Shown: positions 28,401 through 35,073 of the stretch, piece by piece | Layout of the letters: every line of letters starts with the position of its first letter | Numbering within the stretch: the first letter of the stretch is position 1 | NCBI GenBank assembly: GCA_002392625.1 | Contig: DGHJ01000072.1 | Location: forward strand, 1 to 39,808 | Direction: 5' to 3' | DNA from: Oscillospiraceae bacterium UBA3851 | Lineage (GTDB): Bacteria; Bacillota; Clostridia; Oscillospirales; Oscillospiraceae | Length of the DNA stretch: 39,808 bases | Program-made: the position numbers and the translations under genes | The notes under the pieces: model-generated | Database searches by the model: none | What the model saw: the letters and a program-made list of their open reading frames with translations, nothing else | Told to the model about the DNA's origin: nothing

Positions 28401-30984
28401 TGACCACTGCTTCACCCTGTCCGCCGGAATACGCACCGGCAGCCCGTTGGCCCCCGTCGCGTACACGTATGCCCTGCTGTCCTTCTGTGCCATAGCTTGC
28501 TCCTTTCTCCGTCGCCTCTGTCATTCCGATGGCCGCAGGCCCGTGGGAATCGGTCCCCCTCGCCCCGTTCTCGTTCTCCCAGGCCACGTCCTCCCGCCCG
28601 GCGTTGTAGGCGTACTGCACGATCTCTGCGCTCAGCCCCAGCCCTTGCGTGGTGTCAAGCGCCGTCTGCAGGCCCTGCTCCGCGTCGCTCTGAGCCGTGG
28701 CCCGGCCTGTTTCATAGGCCAGCGTGAAGGCGTCCCGGTAGGCCTTGTCGCTCAGCTCCGGCGCCATGTCCCGCAGCGTTTCGTAGATGGCCCGCCCGCC
28801 GTTGCCCAGCTCGCCTTCCCGCCGCGCCGTCACGTTGGCGCCCGTAGAGGCAGGCCTCTGTGACCGCCCACTATTTTCCTCCGTCTCCGTCTCAAGCCTT
28901 CCCCTTGAGGGGAAGGTGTCGCCGTAGGCGGCGGATGAGGTGTCCGTCGCCTCTGTCATTCCGAGGGCCGTAGGCCCGTGGGAATCCGTCTCTCCCGTCC
29001 CCGTGTTCTGCGTCTTCCTGATCTGCGCCTCGTTCTGTGCCACCAGCGCCCGGATGGTGCCGCCGGACAGCTCTTTGCCCTCTGCCAGCCGTCTCTGGGC
29101 CGCCTGCGCGGTTTTGTTGTCCGGGTCCAGCTCCAGGGCCTCCTGCACCAGCGCCGCGCTGTCGGCGCCGTAGGTGGCCCTGGCGTCGGCGTTCTCCGCC
29201 AGGGTGTTGATTCCCGTGCCCACGCTGCCCATCAGGCCGCCCAGCACGGCGCCGCCCAGGAAGTCCATGCCCAGCTGCTTGCAAAAGTCCGTGGTGGCCA
29301 GCTTCTCCGCCTCATTCCGGCTCTTGCCGTCGGTCATGTAGCGCCGCACGTTTTCCTCGTACTCGGACAGGCCGCCGTTGCGCATCCGGTCAAAGGCCTG
29401 GTTGGCAATGGACGTAAAAACCTCCTCGGAGCCCTCCACCCCGGCCTGCTTGGCCATGTTGGCGGCCGTCTGCAGCAGCTTCTTGCCCGGCCCCGCGCCG
29501 GGATCCACGGCCTTGGTCTGGATAAACGCGTCCAGCGAGACCTTTTCAAACAGCGTCTCGGCGATGCCCGCCGCGATTCCGGTGTCCACGGCAGCGGCGT
29601 CATCCAGGCCCCGCTCCTTTGCCTCCAGCATGGTCTGCTGTGCCGCACTGCCGCCCATCATGGTGGCGCCGATCCAGGTCGGCACACCGGCGCGGGAAAG
29701 CAGCGCCACGGTGGCGCTGTCCACGGCGCTGTTGCCCATCTGGTAGGCCTGCTGCCAAAAGGGGGCGTCGATGCTCTCCGTGATGGCCTCCGTGGTCTCC
29801 TTGTTCAGCTGTCCCGGCCGCACGTAGGGATCGTACCAATCCACCGGCTTGCCCTGCATCTGGTCAAAGGCCGCGCTCAGCGATCCCGCCGCGCCGCCCG
29901 CCAGCCGCCGGGGAATGTTCTTCAGCGTCACGTCGATCTTGCCGAAGGTGCCGTAGCCGCCCTGGTCGTAGTCCGCCATCCGCTGCATGTCGGCGGCCAG
30001 CTCCTCCTCGTAACTTTCCTTGTTCTCCAGCCGCGTCTTGGCGTCCAGATACTCCAGCACCTGCTCCTCGGTGATCCCGGTGCCGGCAAAGCCCTCCATG
30101 GCCTTTTCTTGGCCCCGTCTGCGTCCGTTGATGGCGCTGCCGTAGGCGTCCGGGTCGATGTCGAAGGTGCCGTTGGGCGCCTCCTGGGCGCCCCAGTCGG
30201 CGCTGGGCAGCGGCGTGTCGTCCACCGGCCGGTAGCTCTCGTCCAGTTCCGCCGGGTTCCGGTAGCTCTCCAGCGCGGCCCACGTGCCCGTCCGGTCCAG
30301 CTTCTTTTCAAAGTCGGCCACGGTCTGCTCATACTGCTTGTACCGCTGCACCGTCTCCGCCCGGTTGTAGAGCTGCTCCAGCTCCGCCAGCTTGGCCGTG
30401 GTCTCGTCCCGGCCCATGATCTCGGCCAGGTAGCCGTCCTTGTCGGCGCCCAGCTTGTCAAGCCCCGACCGGATCAGGTTCTTGCCCAGCTTGCCGCCGT
30501 AGAGCATCCCCACCATAGAGTGGTCCATCACGTCGTAGGTGTCGGTCAGGCCGTAGGCCTTGCTGCCGATCCACCGGGCCGCGTCGCCCAGCTTGCCCTG
30601 CATCTTGTATTGGCTGCGCAGCTTCTCCTGCTCCTCCCGGAGCTTGTCCAGATCCACGGCGGCGTAGTAATCCTCCCAGGAGGTCGGCTGCGGCTTGGCC
30701 GCGCTCTGCTGCGATCTGGCAGCCGCCTGCTGTGTCCCCGTCTGTGCAGCTTGTCCCCCGTTCATGTAGTTCCTGTACGCGGTCGGGTCAAACGTGATGG
30801 ACGTGTGACCGCCGGAGACAGTGAACGGCTCCGTCGGCGTTGTCTTCGGTGGCTGATACGTACCCCATCCGTAGCTCTTTTTGCCAGTCGTGTGCTCCTC
30901 ATATGCCGTCGGATTAAAGGAGATGGTAGTCTTGCCGTTGGAAAAAGAGTACTCTTCCTCAGTTTTCTTTTTCTTGGTTGCCAC
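22417..30984 (-). CDS. Giant large-polyvalent-protein-type phage ORF (2,855 aa)
   Basis: GTG at 30984 with GGAGG 8 bases upstream begins ATKKKKTEEEYSFSNGKTTI. In order: a low-complexity Lys/Gln/Ala N-terminus with two 'TISFNPTAYEEH'-like repeats; an alpha-helical region with hydrophobic patches; a linker carrying palindromic repeats (residues about 665-700 and 810-822); a poor-composition stretch (about 830-897) overlapping another gene; a metallopeptidase-like domain with IMRHEAGHD (about 974) and EEVVCDSLGDM; a second HExxH-type site HEVQHEIQH (about 1254); a compact domain with VNMAVVVKMTKGYRYKVHR, like LPD3/PBECR-type modules; a long coiled-coil region; and hydrophobic segments near the C-terminus. 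Such giant proteins are packaged and ejected with DNA. It may be a fusion of two genes. Confidence 0.75.
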   Translation of the reverse strand: MATKKKKTEEEYSFSNGKTTISFNPTAYEEHTTGKKSYGWGTYQPPKTTPTEPFTVSGGHTSITFDPTAYRNYMNGGQAAQTGTQQAAARSQQSAAKPQPTSWEDYYAAVDLDKLREEQEKLRSQYKMQGKLGDAARWIGSKAYGLTDTYDVMDHSMVGMLYGGKLGKNLIRSGLDKLGADKDGYLAEIMGRDETTAKLAELEQLYNRAETVQRYKQYEQTVADFEKKLDRTGTWAALESYRNPAELDESYRPVDDTPLPSADWGAQEAPNGTFDIDPDAYGSAINGRRRGQEKAMEGFAGTGITEEQVLEYLDAKTRLENKESYEEELAADMQRMADYDQGGYGTFGKIDVTLKNIPRRLAGGAAGSLSAAFDQMQGKPVDWYDPYVRPGQLNKETTEAITESIDAPFWQQAYQMGNSAVDSATVALLSRAGVPTWIGATMMGGSAAQQTMLEAKERGLDDAAAVDTGIAAGIAETLFEKVSLDAFIQTKAVDPGAGPGKKLLQTAANMAKQAGVEGSEEVFTSIANQAFDRMRNGGLSEYEENVRRYMTDGKSRNEAEKLATTDFCKQLGMDFLGGAVLGGLMGSVGTGINTLAENADARATYGADSAALVQEALELDPDNKTAQAAQRRLAEGKELSGGTIRALVAQNEAQIRKTQNTGTGETDSHGPTALGMTEATDTSSAAYGDTFPSRGRLETETEENSGRSQRPASTGANVTARREGELGNGGRAIYETLRDMAPELSDKAYRDAFTLAYETGRATAQSDAEQGLQTALDTTQGLGLSAEIVQYAYNAGREDVAWENENGARGTDSHGPAAIGMTEATEKGASYGTEGQQGIRVRDGGQRAAGAYSGGQGEAVVTDTGEAAPGRGRAGGAADGGAAEVRVAEKVRSSADLIGSTRGSRTDKLRMVTGNLSPAMEKAAAQARARGLTPYFYTGGYMTVDGETCRGFIRGNTVYIRADDPNYTADQIMRHEAGHDAIAKHEIEPAEVYETLLEKYGQEGLEAILDAYGEDYAGSGMTMDQIWEEVVCDSLGDMGVFAGDLSAVAPELAEVLNAVKDETRRQGTRRALEGRGQKNTAPGEGRMSFVRATDGEFRQADVMERNGASEAEIWKETGVIRDAAGNWVTEISDREAKYYPNGDAQFRVDHPEYARYQDLVEKFIVGTITENEMAEMQELRPTWSQEQKRLSERVQRGNATLGNVLQHDELFKRIPALRDVPFRVVEELGAWGQRGGDGIALSKDLDAALRKGTVLHEVQHEIQHQEERPSGANEEYWQDRINRGTAPRSHDSQVRDAEARRDAAWEQMDEETRKQVRAINRENLKAQETGDFTRWNEMDEAMRNSDQGELYEAYDDAMFDLRTATEYNRDMDARELYHNTAGEIEARLTESRREMTEEQRREKVPDFQKNKAVFAENTAGYVMSEDESASVKKQLRNNEKVLLQMEPVTTISYDGWDGLSKAAFVKKVFSMLRRSGLKVDRKGFGVIELTETDINRSLDYIRTAGEAAAYQAIPRVLKRGIQIDEHKDHKWRGYDTTTIAAPIEIDGVRVNMAVVVKMTKGYRYKVHRVLTPEGTTFHLPGKANAEPTTGGGITRVAYSRGGVAPPISSASMNSISDQSAKSNPQKDNGHKSRVGDSMETLQQENEALRGQVKAFRKALRATERKLADARESRDNWKNKATFSPERVGRELIRAYDGSVAESEIHEDVKKLIDYAARKDGITYEELKRLAAPAAARVVKSASVLANGEEAQTWENLKKHLWKNRTKVSQAAINDFTEWGAFWRENGRRLGLVTGKSGAPIDVAYAELGEKFGYTYFPESITNPADQLRRMAEVYGELQPSYENPYSVNMALATEHCANDLIDMVMAEVARGYKATYAGRLQEEVYHSRQHTEQLLERERARNRETTARQKYGEGIKRMANDFRQMILHPTDSRYAPIGLMKSCMDVALMLDTRGEREDTKSREMFNKQMRRIEDEYKALKESNDSDYALEYDEDFAGEVAKLREKLDGKAVRELTTAQLKDVYEVLWGIKETLRLAKYQISETEKISNYEVGAGIIRQQRTYDVRTRHNKAAVTAAAAMRRVANVERNVRRMCDYDDNTMLWKVYEGLNKGVRKRDFFTMEAEKLFERFQGKRMRESATKQRTYRIGGADVQMTEMQAMQIILTWEREATNGTTEHLQRGGARIPDAKLEKKGRYGEAQRVGQQVDNISQEDVSALYGTMDEWAKDYMDAAKKFFNEMAQKAINEATLQVKHRRMATTRNYIPFQVYKGTINKESEGVKFDATLEGWGSLKSIQEGASNTLVIWGLSDVINDHIGKVANIYGLMAPIKNFKKATGVRLMGETETAETAFVSEDFKLLQQAVDDLQTPRKMETHEVLDALQDAFVKATLLSNISVTIKQAASYSTAGLYLSQRALFPYQTTIVRLFGHDNGRFAQELFAEIDEHTAAHYMRRRGMSMQEIAMVAKDSDAVTRWLDEHVKNDALNPLKWIQNMDVATTAALWLATKKQVELDGLHKGDAGYWDAVTELYEKVLENTQPMYDALHRPEVQKKTDRLSRSLVMFQTQPLQNAGIIWDAVGNLEAAKRKGTGVKEARLQMTRAAGSQIASLAVFAAMSFLAYAVRNRLGRYKDDEEELTVESVVKRILMDMGTNGVNLLIPAYGSMVTGGIEAIVNKVQGKTTYDTLSVPLVDMVNDWINDVGNLTAHLSNLEEKGSEIGGDIHVIAMDAASAFGIPAENVYNIFRGIVGNVGDISGHPVDWATDEENTVKGMKAAWNNGHFTTAKNKMDGIIKDKMKAGKTEKEARSAVMSSMTSTFKPMYLKAYRENNRAEMERIRRILVECGLYSDVNKTLATWTKD
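28293..28493 (-). CDS. 66-aa phage protein encoded out of frame within the giant ORF
   Basis: AGAAAGGAG lies 6 bases before the ATG at 28493. The product begins MAQKDSRAYVYATGANGLPV and continues RIPADRVKQWSQTQERLRRG, a natural-looking small basic helical protein. By hand count 57 of 66 codons in this frame end in G or C, against about 35 of 68 in the giant frame over the same bases, so this frame is the better coding frame. The giant ORF here reads low-complexity Gly/Ala/Arg. It probably is a separate gene that once stood between two genes now joined. A -1 slip on GGAAAAAG near its end would enter the giant frame. Confidence 0.65.
   Translation of the reverse strand: MAQKDSRAYVYATGANGLPVRIPADRVKQWSQTQERLRRGEDVPEARQTAEQLKSALRKKYGAAQT
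28521..28555. repeat. Palindromic repeat in frame in giant ORF (copy A)
   Basis: TCATTCCGAT ... GTGGGAATCGGTC encloses GGCCGCAGGCC. It is one of seven related palindromes in this prophage and lies just before the ribosome binding site of the 66-aa gene. It is read in the giant frame as TDSHGPAAIGMTEAT. Confidence 0.75.
28894..28942. repeat. Second-family palindromic repeat in frame in giant ORF
   Basis: CCTTCCCC / GGGGAAGG with loop TTGA is followed by TGTCGCCGTAGGCGGCGGA. It resembles intergenic repeats I recall from gut Firmicutes, and here is read as coding sequence (YGDTFPSRGRLETE). Confidence 0.65.
28956..28990. repeat. Palindromic repeat in frame in giant ORF (copy B)
   Basis: TCATTCCGAG ... 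GTGGGAATCCGTC encloses GGCCGTAGGCC. The bases before it (CCGTCGCCTCTG) are also shared with copy A, making a direct repeat of about 46 bases 435 bases apart. It is read as TDSHGPTALGMTEAT. Confidence 0.75.
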
Positions 30985-30998
30985 GGTACGCACCTCCG

Positions 30999-32279
30999 TT
31001 ATTTCTTCCCCTTGTAGTTGCCGATATCGATGCCGTACTGGGCCAGCTCTTTCCGGATGCTCTCCCATTCGGCGTAGCTCCAGCTGCCGGATTCCTTGTC
31101 GATATAATCAGTGACCTGCCGCAGAGATTCCAGCGGGATCCCGTGGATGCGGATCGGCGTCTTGAAGTAGTAGTCCTGCTGCTCTTCCTCTTGCGCCGCC
31201 TGCAGCTCCTTATACTCGTCCAGCAGATCGCTGTACTGCTGCTGATACGCCTTGGCCGCCTGGCTGGCCGCAAACTGCCGCTCCCACTGGCTGTCGCTGA
31301 CCTTCTCCCGGTCCAGCTGGTGCTGCCATTCGGTGGCGTACCGCTGATCCTCGACGCCCTCCCGGTCCAGCTGGTGCTGCCACTCGGTGTCGTACCGCTG
31401 ATCGGCGATCTGATCCCTGCCCAGCTGATAGTCCCACTGGGTCTGCTGCCACCAGTCGTCGTTCTCCTGGTCGGCCTTCTGCATCCAGTAATTGAGCATG
31501 GTGTTCCACTGCCCGGCGTCAAAGTCTCGCTCGTCACCGTAACGCTGATACGCCTGGGCTACGTCGCTGCGCCAGTCGCCCAGCTCGTCCCGCCAACGGC
31601 TGTAGGCCTGGTCCTCCCGGTCGCCCAGCAGGCTGTACTGCTGCAAAAGGTCGTCGCCCTCCGCCTGGTACTTGCTCAGCGCCAGGTTGTACAGCTCCGG
31701 CACCTTGTCGTTGAGCTGCTGCAGATAGGCGTCGTAGGCCTGCTGTCCCGCGGCTTGGCTGTAGCTGCTGCCGTAGCCGCCGGTGAGGCCTGCCGCCTGC
31801 CCCATGGTGTCCATCATGGCGCTGCGGCCCATCTGGGCGTACTGGTCCCTGTACTGCCTGTACAGGGCGTCCGCGTTCAGGTCGTACCGGAATGGCTGCC
31901 GTCCGGTGATCTTGCCGTACAGCTCCTCCAGCTGTGCGCCGTAGGGGCTCTGATATGCCCCCGGCTTCTGGCCCAGCAGCTGATCCAGGTACTGCTGCGC
32001 CGCCGTCACGCCTGCGCCGGGGGTATAGCCCCCCTCGTACCCGGCCAGTGTCTGCTGCGTCTGCCGGCTCACGCCGGGCCGCCGGGTGCCCTGCTGCTGC
32101 CGCTGCGCCACGGCCTGTGCCGCAGCGGCCGCGGTACTGCCTGCCGGGCCGCTTTTTGGCATGTACGCCGCGTTCAGCTCCGCGGTGGGCTGGGCCGGCC
32201 GCGTCGCGCTGCCGCCCACAAAGCCGCTGGCCGCGCTCACAAGGCCGCCGGCCGTGTTGTTGTACTTTTTCTTATCCAT
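30999..32279 (-). CDS. Gln/Tyr-rich phage internal or tail protein
   Basis: A 426-residue protein starting at MDKKKYNNTAGGLVSAASGF with AGGAGATCC upstream. It has an Ala/Gly/Gln-rich N-terminus and a conserved-looking core (PFRYDLNADALYRQYRDQYA and DTMGQAAGLTGGYGSSYSQA) that I recall from Clostridia phages. A run of tandem 17-residue repeats follows (DQIADQRYDTEWQHQLDRE, VEDQRYATEWQHQLDREKV), encoded by imperfect DNA repeats at about 31280-31410. Length and helix content suit an internal virion or ejection protein acting with the adjacent giant protein. Function is not established. Confidence 0.7.
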   Translation of the reverse strand: MDKKKYNNTAGGLVSAASGFVGGSATRPAQPTAELNAAYMPKSGPAGSTAAAAAQAVAQRQQQGTRRPGVSRQTQQTLAGYEGGYTPGAGVTAAQQYLDQLLGQKPGAYQSPYGAQLEELYGKITGRQPFRYDLNADALYRQYRDQYAQMGRSAMMDTMGQAAGLTGGYGSSYSQAAGQQAYDAYLQQLNDKVPELYNLALSKYQAEGDDLLQQYSLLGDREDQAYSRWRDELGDWRSDVAQAYQRYGDERDFDAGQWNTMLNYWMQKADQENDDWWQQTQWDYQLGRDQIADQRYDTEWQHQLDREGVEDQRYATEWQHQLDREKVSDSQWERQFAASQAAKAYQQQYSDLLDEYKELQAAQEEEQQDYYFKTPIRIHGIPLESLRQVTDYIDKESGSWSYAEWESIRKELAQYGIDIGNYKGKK

Positions 32280-32293
32280 GTGGATCTCCTTCC

Positions 32294-34096
32294 TTACCAC
32301 ATCTGGTCGCTGCCCTGCTCCACGTATTTGGTCACGCTGTAGATCTTCACCGGTCTGTTGCCGGAGAGCCTGTACCGCAGGTGGTCGCAGCGTTTTGGCG
32401 TCACCGGCAGCACGAAGCTGCCCAGGCCGCTGCCCTCGTACGTGCCCTTGTCCGTCCACAGCCCGTCCTCGTCGTAGCGGACCTCCAGGTGGACCTGCCC
32501 CCTCGTCTCGCAGCGGATCACGAAGCGGCTCACGTACTGGTTCTCCGCCAGATTCAGGCCGATCACGTTGCTGGTCACGCTCCAGTCGATGGCCCGGTCC
32601 TCCGCGCTCTCGCTCTGGGAGTAGTACCGCTTCACTTTTCCCCCGTCCGTCTCGTCCACGTAGTAGATGCGTCCCAGGTTCTGGGTAAACATCATGGCCA
32701 CCGTGTCGTCCTCCCGGTTCCAGATCCCCTTAGCGATGTCGTAGGTAAAAAAGTGCCACGTGTCGTCCAGCGTGTTGCGCATGCTGATGTAGTACATGCC
32801 ACCCGCCGCGCCGGCGCGGGCGTCGGCAAAATAGTCGTGGCCCAGCGCGTCGCTGACGGAGTACGGCATGGCGCCGGTGTAGGCGCACACGCCGTGCCGG
32901 TTCTTGTAAAACAGCGTTTCGTTCTCGATGGCCAGGCTCCGCCAGCAGCCCTCCTGGAGCCCCCGGCACTCCACCGTCACGATCTGGTGGGCGCCTGTGG
33001 CGCTGGGGAACACCTTCTCGATGCACTCCTCCCGGAAGAACAGGGGGTGTCCCTGATAGGTGCAGGCCCCGGTGAACACGCCGTCGCTGCCCCGGCCCGC
33101 CGCGTAGCTGTCGGTGGCCAGGCCCATGTAGCAGCTCCAGTTTTTGAAGTCCCCCAGCTTGCTGGCGTAGATCTCGTTCACCGGCTTGCCGTTCACCAGG
33201 CCGTACTTGCAGCCCCAGATGCGGTTGTCGCACTCGGTCACGTAGTCCATGTCCGGCGCCTTGCGCTCCACCTTCAAGCCGCCGCTCTGGGTCAGGGCGC
33301 CGGTGGTCATGATGCCCGTTACCACGATCCAGTCATCGTCCCTGGCGTAGATCACGTGGCTGCCGTTAAAGGTCTCGGCGTCGCCCGTCAGCCCGCTCAC
33401 CGTCACGCCGTCGTACTGGGCAAACGGTTTCCCCACGTTGGCGCCGGAGATGCGCAGGTACGTCGTGGGGATCTCCACCCACATGGCGCTGCTCTCGCTC
33501 CACTCCTTCAGCACCGGCACGTCCGGGTTGGATGTGTCCATCCACAGCGTTCCGTTGGCCGGACTTCCCGGCTCCGCGCCGGTGAAAAAGCTGCCGTACC
33601 CCGTGCCGTCGCTCTTGGCCAGCTCCACTGTTACCGTCCCCGTCACGGTCACAGCGGCGTCCATGCTGCCTTTGTCGGCAAGATTCTGCGTGTTCAGATA
33701 CGCCTTGTCCGGCCAGATCAGCAGATAAGCGCCCATGCTGACGAGCTGCTTGGGGCACGTGTCGGCTGCCGTGGAGATATAGCCCGTCATGTCCACCGTG
33801 TACCCGTTCACGATCACGTCCGTGCCGTTCACGGTGATCAGGTGGTCCTTGCCGGTCAGCCCCGCCGTGGCCTTGAGCTGTGCCTCGTTCTGCCCGTAGG
33901 TAACCGTCAGCCGGTGCCGCCGGGTGGACAGGGCCGGGAAGCTCCAGGTGCCCATGTTGGTCTGGTCGTACCAGGTCCCCTCCGCCGCCTCCGGCCGCCG
34001 GTCGTAGCCGCCGAACTGGGTCAGCATCTGCTGCTGTCTGTACAGGTCGTACGTTTCCCGTTTTTTGGGAAACGTCTTGAAGACGGGCAGCTGCAT
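32294..34096 (-). CDS. Phage tail hub/stabilisation protein
   Basis: A 600-residue protein; the start at 34096 overlaps the upstream stop (TGATG) and gives MQLPVFKTFPKKRETYDLYR. The product is rich in beta strands with beta-propeller-like phrases (NRIWGCKYGLVNGKPVNEIY, NWSCYMGLATDSYAAGRGSD, YYISMRNTLDDTWHFFTYD). Position after the small adaptor and size match the podovirus tail-hub layer (P22 gp10-like, T7 gp12-like); this is inferred from gene order and fold appearance, not sequence identity. Confidence 0.65.
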   Translation of the reverse strand: MQLPVFKTFPKKRETYDLYRQQQMLTQFGGYDRRPEAAEGTWYDQTNMGTWSFPALSTRRHRLTVTYGQNEAQLKATAGLTGKDHLITVNGTDVIVNGYTVDMTGYISTAADTCPKQLVSMGAYLLIWPDKAYLNTQNLADKGSMDAAVTVTGTVTVELAKSDGTGYGSFFTGAEPGSPANGTLWMDTSNPDVPVLKEWSESSAMWVEIPTTYLRISGANVGKPFAQYDGVTVSGLTGDAETFNGSHVIYARDDDWIVVTGIMTTGALTQSGGLKVERKAPDMDYVTECDNRIWGCKYGLVNGKPVNEIYASKLGDFKNWSCYMGLATDSYAAGRGSDGVFTGACTYQGHPLFFREECIEKVFPSATGAHQIVTVECRGLQEGCWRSLAIENETLFYKNRHGVCAYTGAMPYSVSDALGHDYFADARAGAAGGMYYISMRNTLDDTWHFFTYDIAKGIWNREDDTVAMMFTQNLGRIYYVDETDGGKVKRYYSQSESAEDRAIDWSVTSNVIGLNLAENQYVSRFVIRCETRGQVHLEVRYDEDGLWTDKGTYEGSGLGSFVLPVTPKRCDHLRYRLSGNRPVKIYSVTKYVEQGSDQMW

Positions 34097-34500
34097 CACG
34101 CCCACCCCCACGTCCTGTCCACCAGGTGCAGGTGGTCCACGTCGCCCAGGGGCATATGGGTCCGGTTGTACCAGTTCCGGTAGGCCGTGTATGCCTCGTT
34201 GAAGGCCTGGGCCGCCGTGTCGTGCTGCATGATCTCGTGGTTGTAATAGGCGATCTGCGCGTCCATCCACAGGGGATAAAGGCGGCTCCACGGGTCCTCT
34301 GCCAGCAGCACGTCGGTGCCGGCCGGGTCGTCATAGCTGGGCGCTGTTGCCTCGCTCAGATCCGCATCGCTTTCGTGCGTCAGGATGATCTCCTGCCAGA
34401 TGGTTTGCTCCACCCGGTTGAGCCACCGCAGCTTGTCCGCTGCGGTGAACTGGTTGGGATGGAGCCTGTCTACCTCCTCCATCAGCTCATTCACCGTCAT
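34096..34500 (-). CDS. Head-tail adaptor (connector) protein
   Basis: A 134-residue helical protein (MTVNELMEEVDRLHPNQFTA, NRVEQTIWQEIILTHESD, PLWMDAQIAYYNHEIMQHD) ending WGWA. Its size, Trp/Tyr content and place between capsid and hub genes fit the gp4/gp11-type adaptor ring that docks under the portal. It has a GAGAGAAGACC upstream region and a start overlapping nothing; its stop overlaps the hub gene start. Confidence 0.7.
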   Translation of the reverse strand: MTVNELMEEVDRLHPNQFTAADKLRWLNRVEQTIWQEIILTHESDADLSEATAPSYDDPAGTDVLLAEDPWSRLYPLWMDAQIAYYNHEIMQHDTAAQAFNEAYTAYRNWYNRTHMPLGDVDHLHLVDRTWGWA

Positions 34501-34560
34501 GGTCTTCTCTCCTCTCTATACCCTGTCCTTGCAAGGCCCTGCCGTCTCCCCTCGGAGGTG

Positions 34561-34597
34561 TCATTGCGAGCCGCCAACGGCGGCGTGGCAATCTGTC
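34561..34597. repeat. Intergenic palindromic repeat 1
   Basis: TCATTGCGAG ... GTGGCAATCTGTC encloses GCCGCC / GGCGGC. It lies in the 154-base gap between the adaptor and the TKTEE protein genes, which holds no gene. Confidence 0.8.
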
Positions 34598-34654
34598 ATT
34601 CCCTCTATCGCAAAAAGGGGCGAGCCAGCCGCCCGCCCCCTCGTGTGTTCCGAT

Positions 34655-34984
34655 TCAGTTGCTCTTGTCCGCCAGCTCCTCCTTGCGCTCGGCGGCGTAG
34701 TCCCGCAGCGCCTCGGCGTTTTTCAGCACCTCGTACACCGGGCGGGGCACCTTCACGGGCCTGCCGCTGCGGGGCACCTGGAAGCGGCGGTCGTTCACCG
34801 CCACGAACTGGAAGTTCTGCTCGTTCTTGGGATGGCGGGGCAGGGTGATCTCCACCATGTCCTGCCAGGGATCGTATACCTTGGTCTCCTCGGTCCTGGT
34901 CTCCTCGGTCTTGGTCTCCTCGGTCTTGGTCTCCTCGGTCTTGGTCTCCTGCTCCGTGATCTCCTCGTTTTTCTTGGCTGCCAT
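34655..34984 (-). CDS. Phage protein with TKTEE tandem repeats
   Basis: A 109-residue protein. After MAAKKNEEITEQE come four to five near-perfect TKTEE units, encoded by a 15-base tandem repeat (about 34880-34950) whose copies differ by single bases. A conserved-looking C-terminal domain follows (YDPWQDMVEITLPRHPKNEQ, RFQVPRSGRPVKVPRPVYEV). It directly follows the major capsid gene. It could be a capsid decoration or minor head protein; the C-terminal part resembles short proteins found beside N4-gp56 capsids. Repeat number may vary between strains. Confidence 0.65.
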   Translation of the reverse strand: MAAKKNEEITEQETKTEETKTEETKTEETRTEETKVYDPWQDMVEITLPRHPKNEQNFQFVAVNDRRFQVPRSGRPVKVPRPVYEVLKNAEALRDYAAERKEELADKSN

Positions 34985-35006
34985 TGTTCCTTCCTCCTTT
35001 ATTGCC

Positions 35007-35029
35007 GGGGAGGGCGCGCGGCCCTCCCC
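35007..35029. repeat. Hairpin downstream of capsid gene
   Basis: GGGGAGGGC / GCCCTCCCC with loop GCGCG has no T-run. It may act as an mRNA-stability or partial-attenuation element that keeps capsid transcripts above downstream ones. Confidence 0.6.
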
Positions 35030-35039
35030 TGTTTCCTTG

Positions 35040-35072
35040 TCATTGCGATGGCGTAGCCCGTGGCAATCCGTC
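35040..35072. repeat. Intergenic palindromic repeat 2
   Basis: TCATTGCGAT ... GTGGCAATCCGTC, directly after the capsid gene stop. Confidence 0.8.
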
Positions 35073-35073
35073 C

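Noticed and set aside
28978..31017. 679-codon plus-strand ORF opposite the giant gene
   Set aside because: High-GC antisense frames stay open by composition; the minus strand has recognisable domains and a GTG with ribosome binding site.
31934..34183. 749-codon plus-strand ORF opposite the hub gene
   Set aside because: Composition of a shadow (Ala/Val/His/Gly/Arg) and no supporting start signals.
34880..34950. CRISPR-like tandem repeats
   Set aside because: The repeats are contiguous, 15 bases long, in frame with a gene and have no unique spacers.
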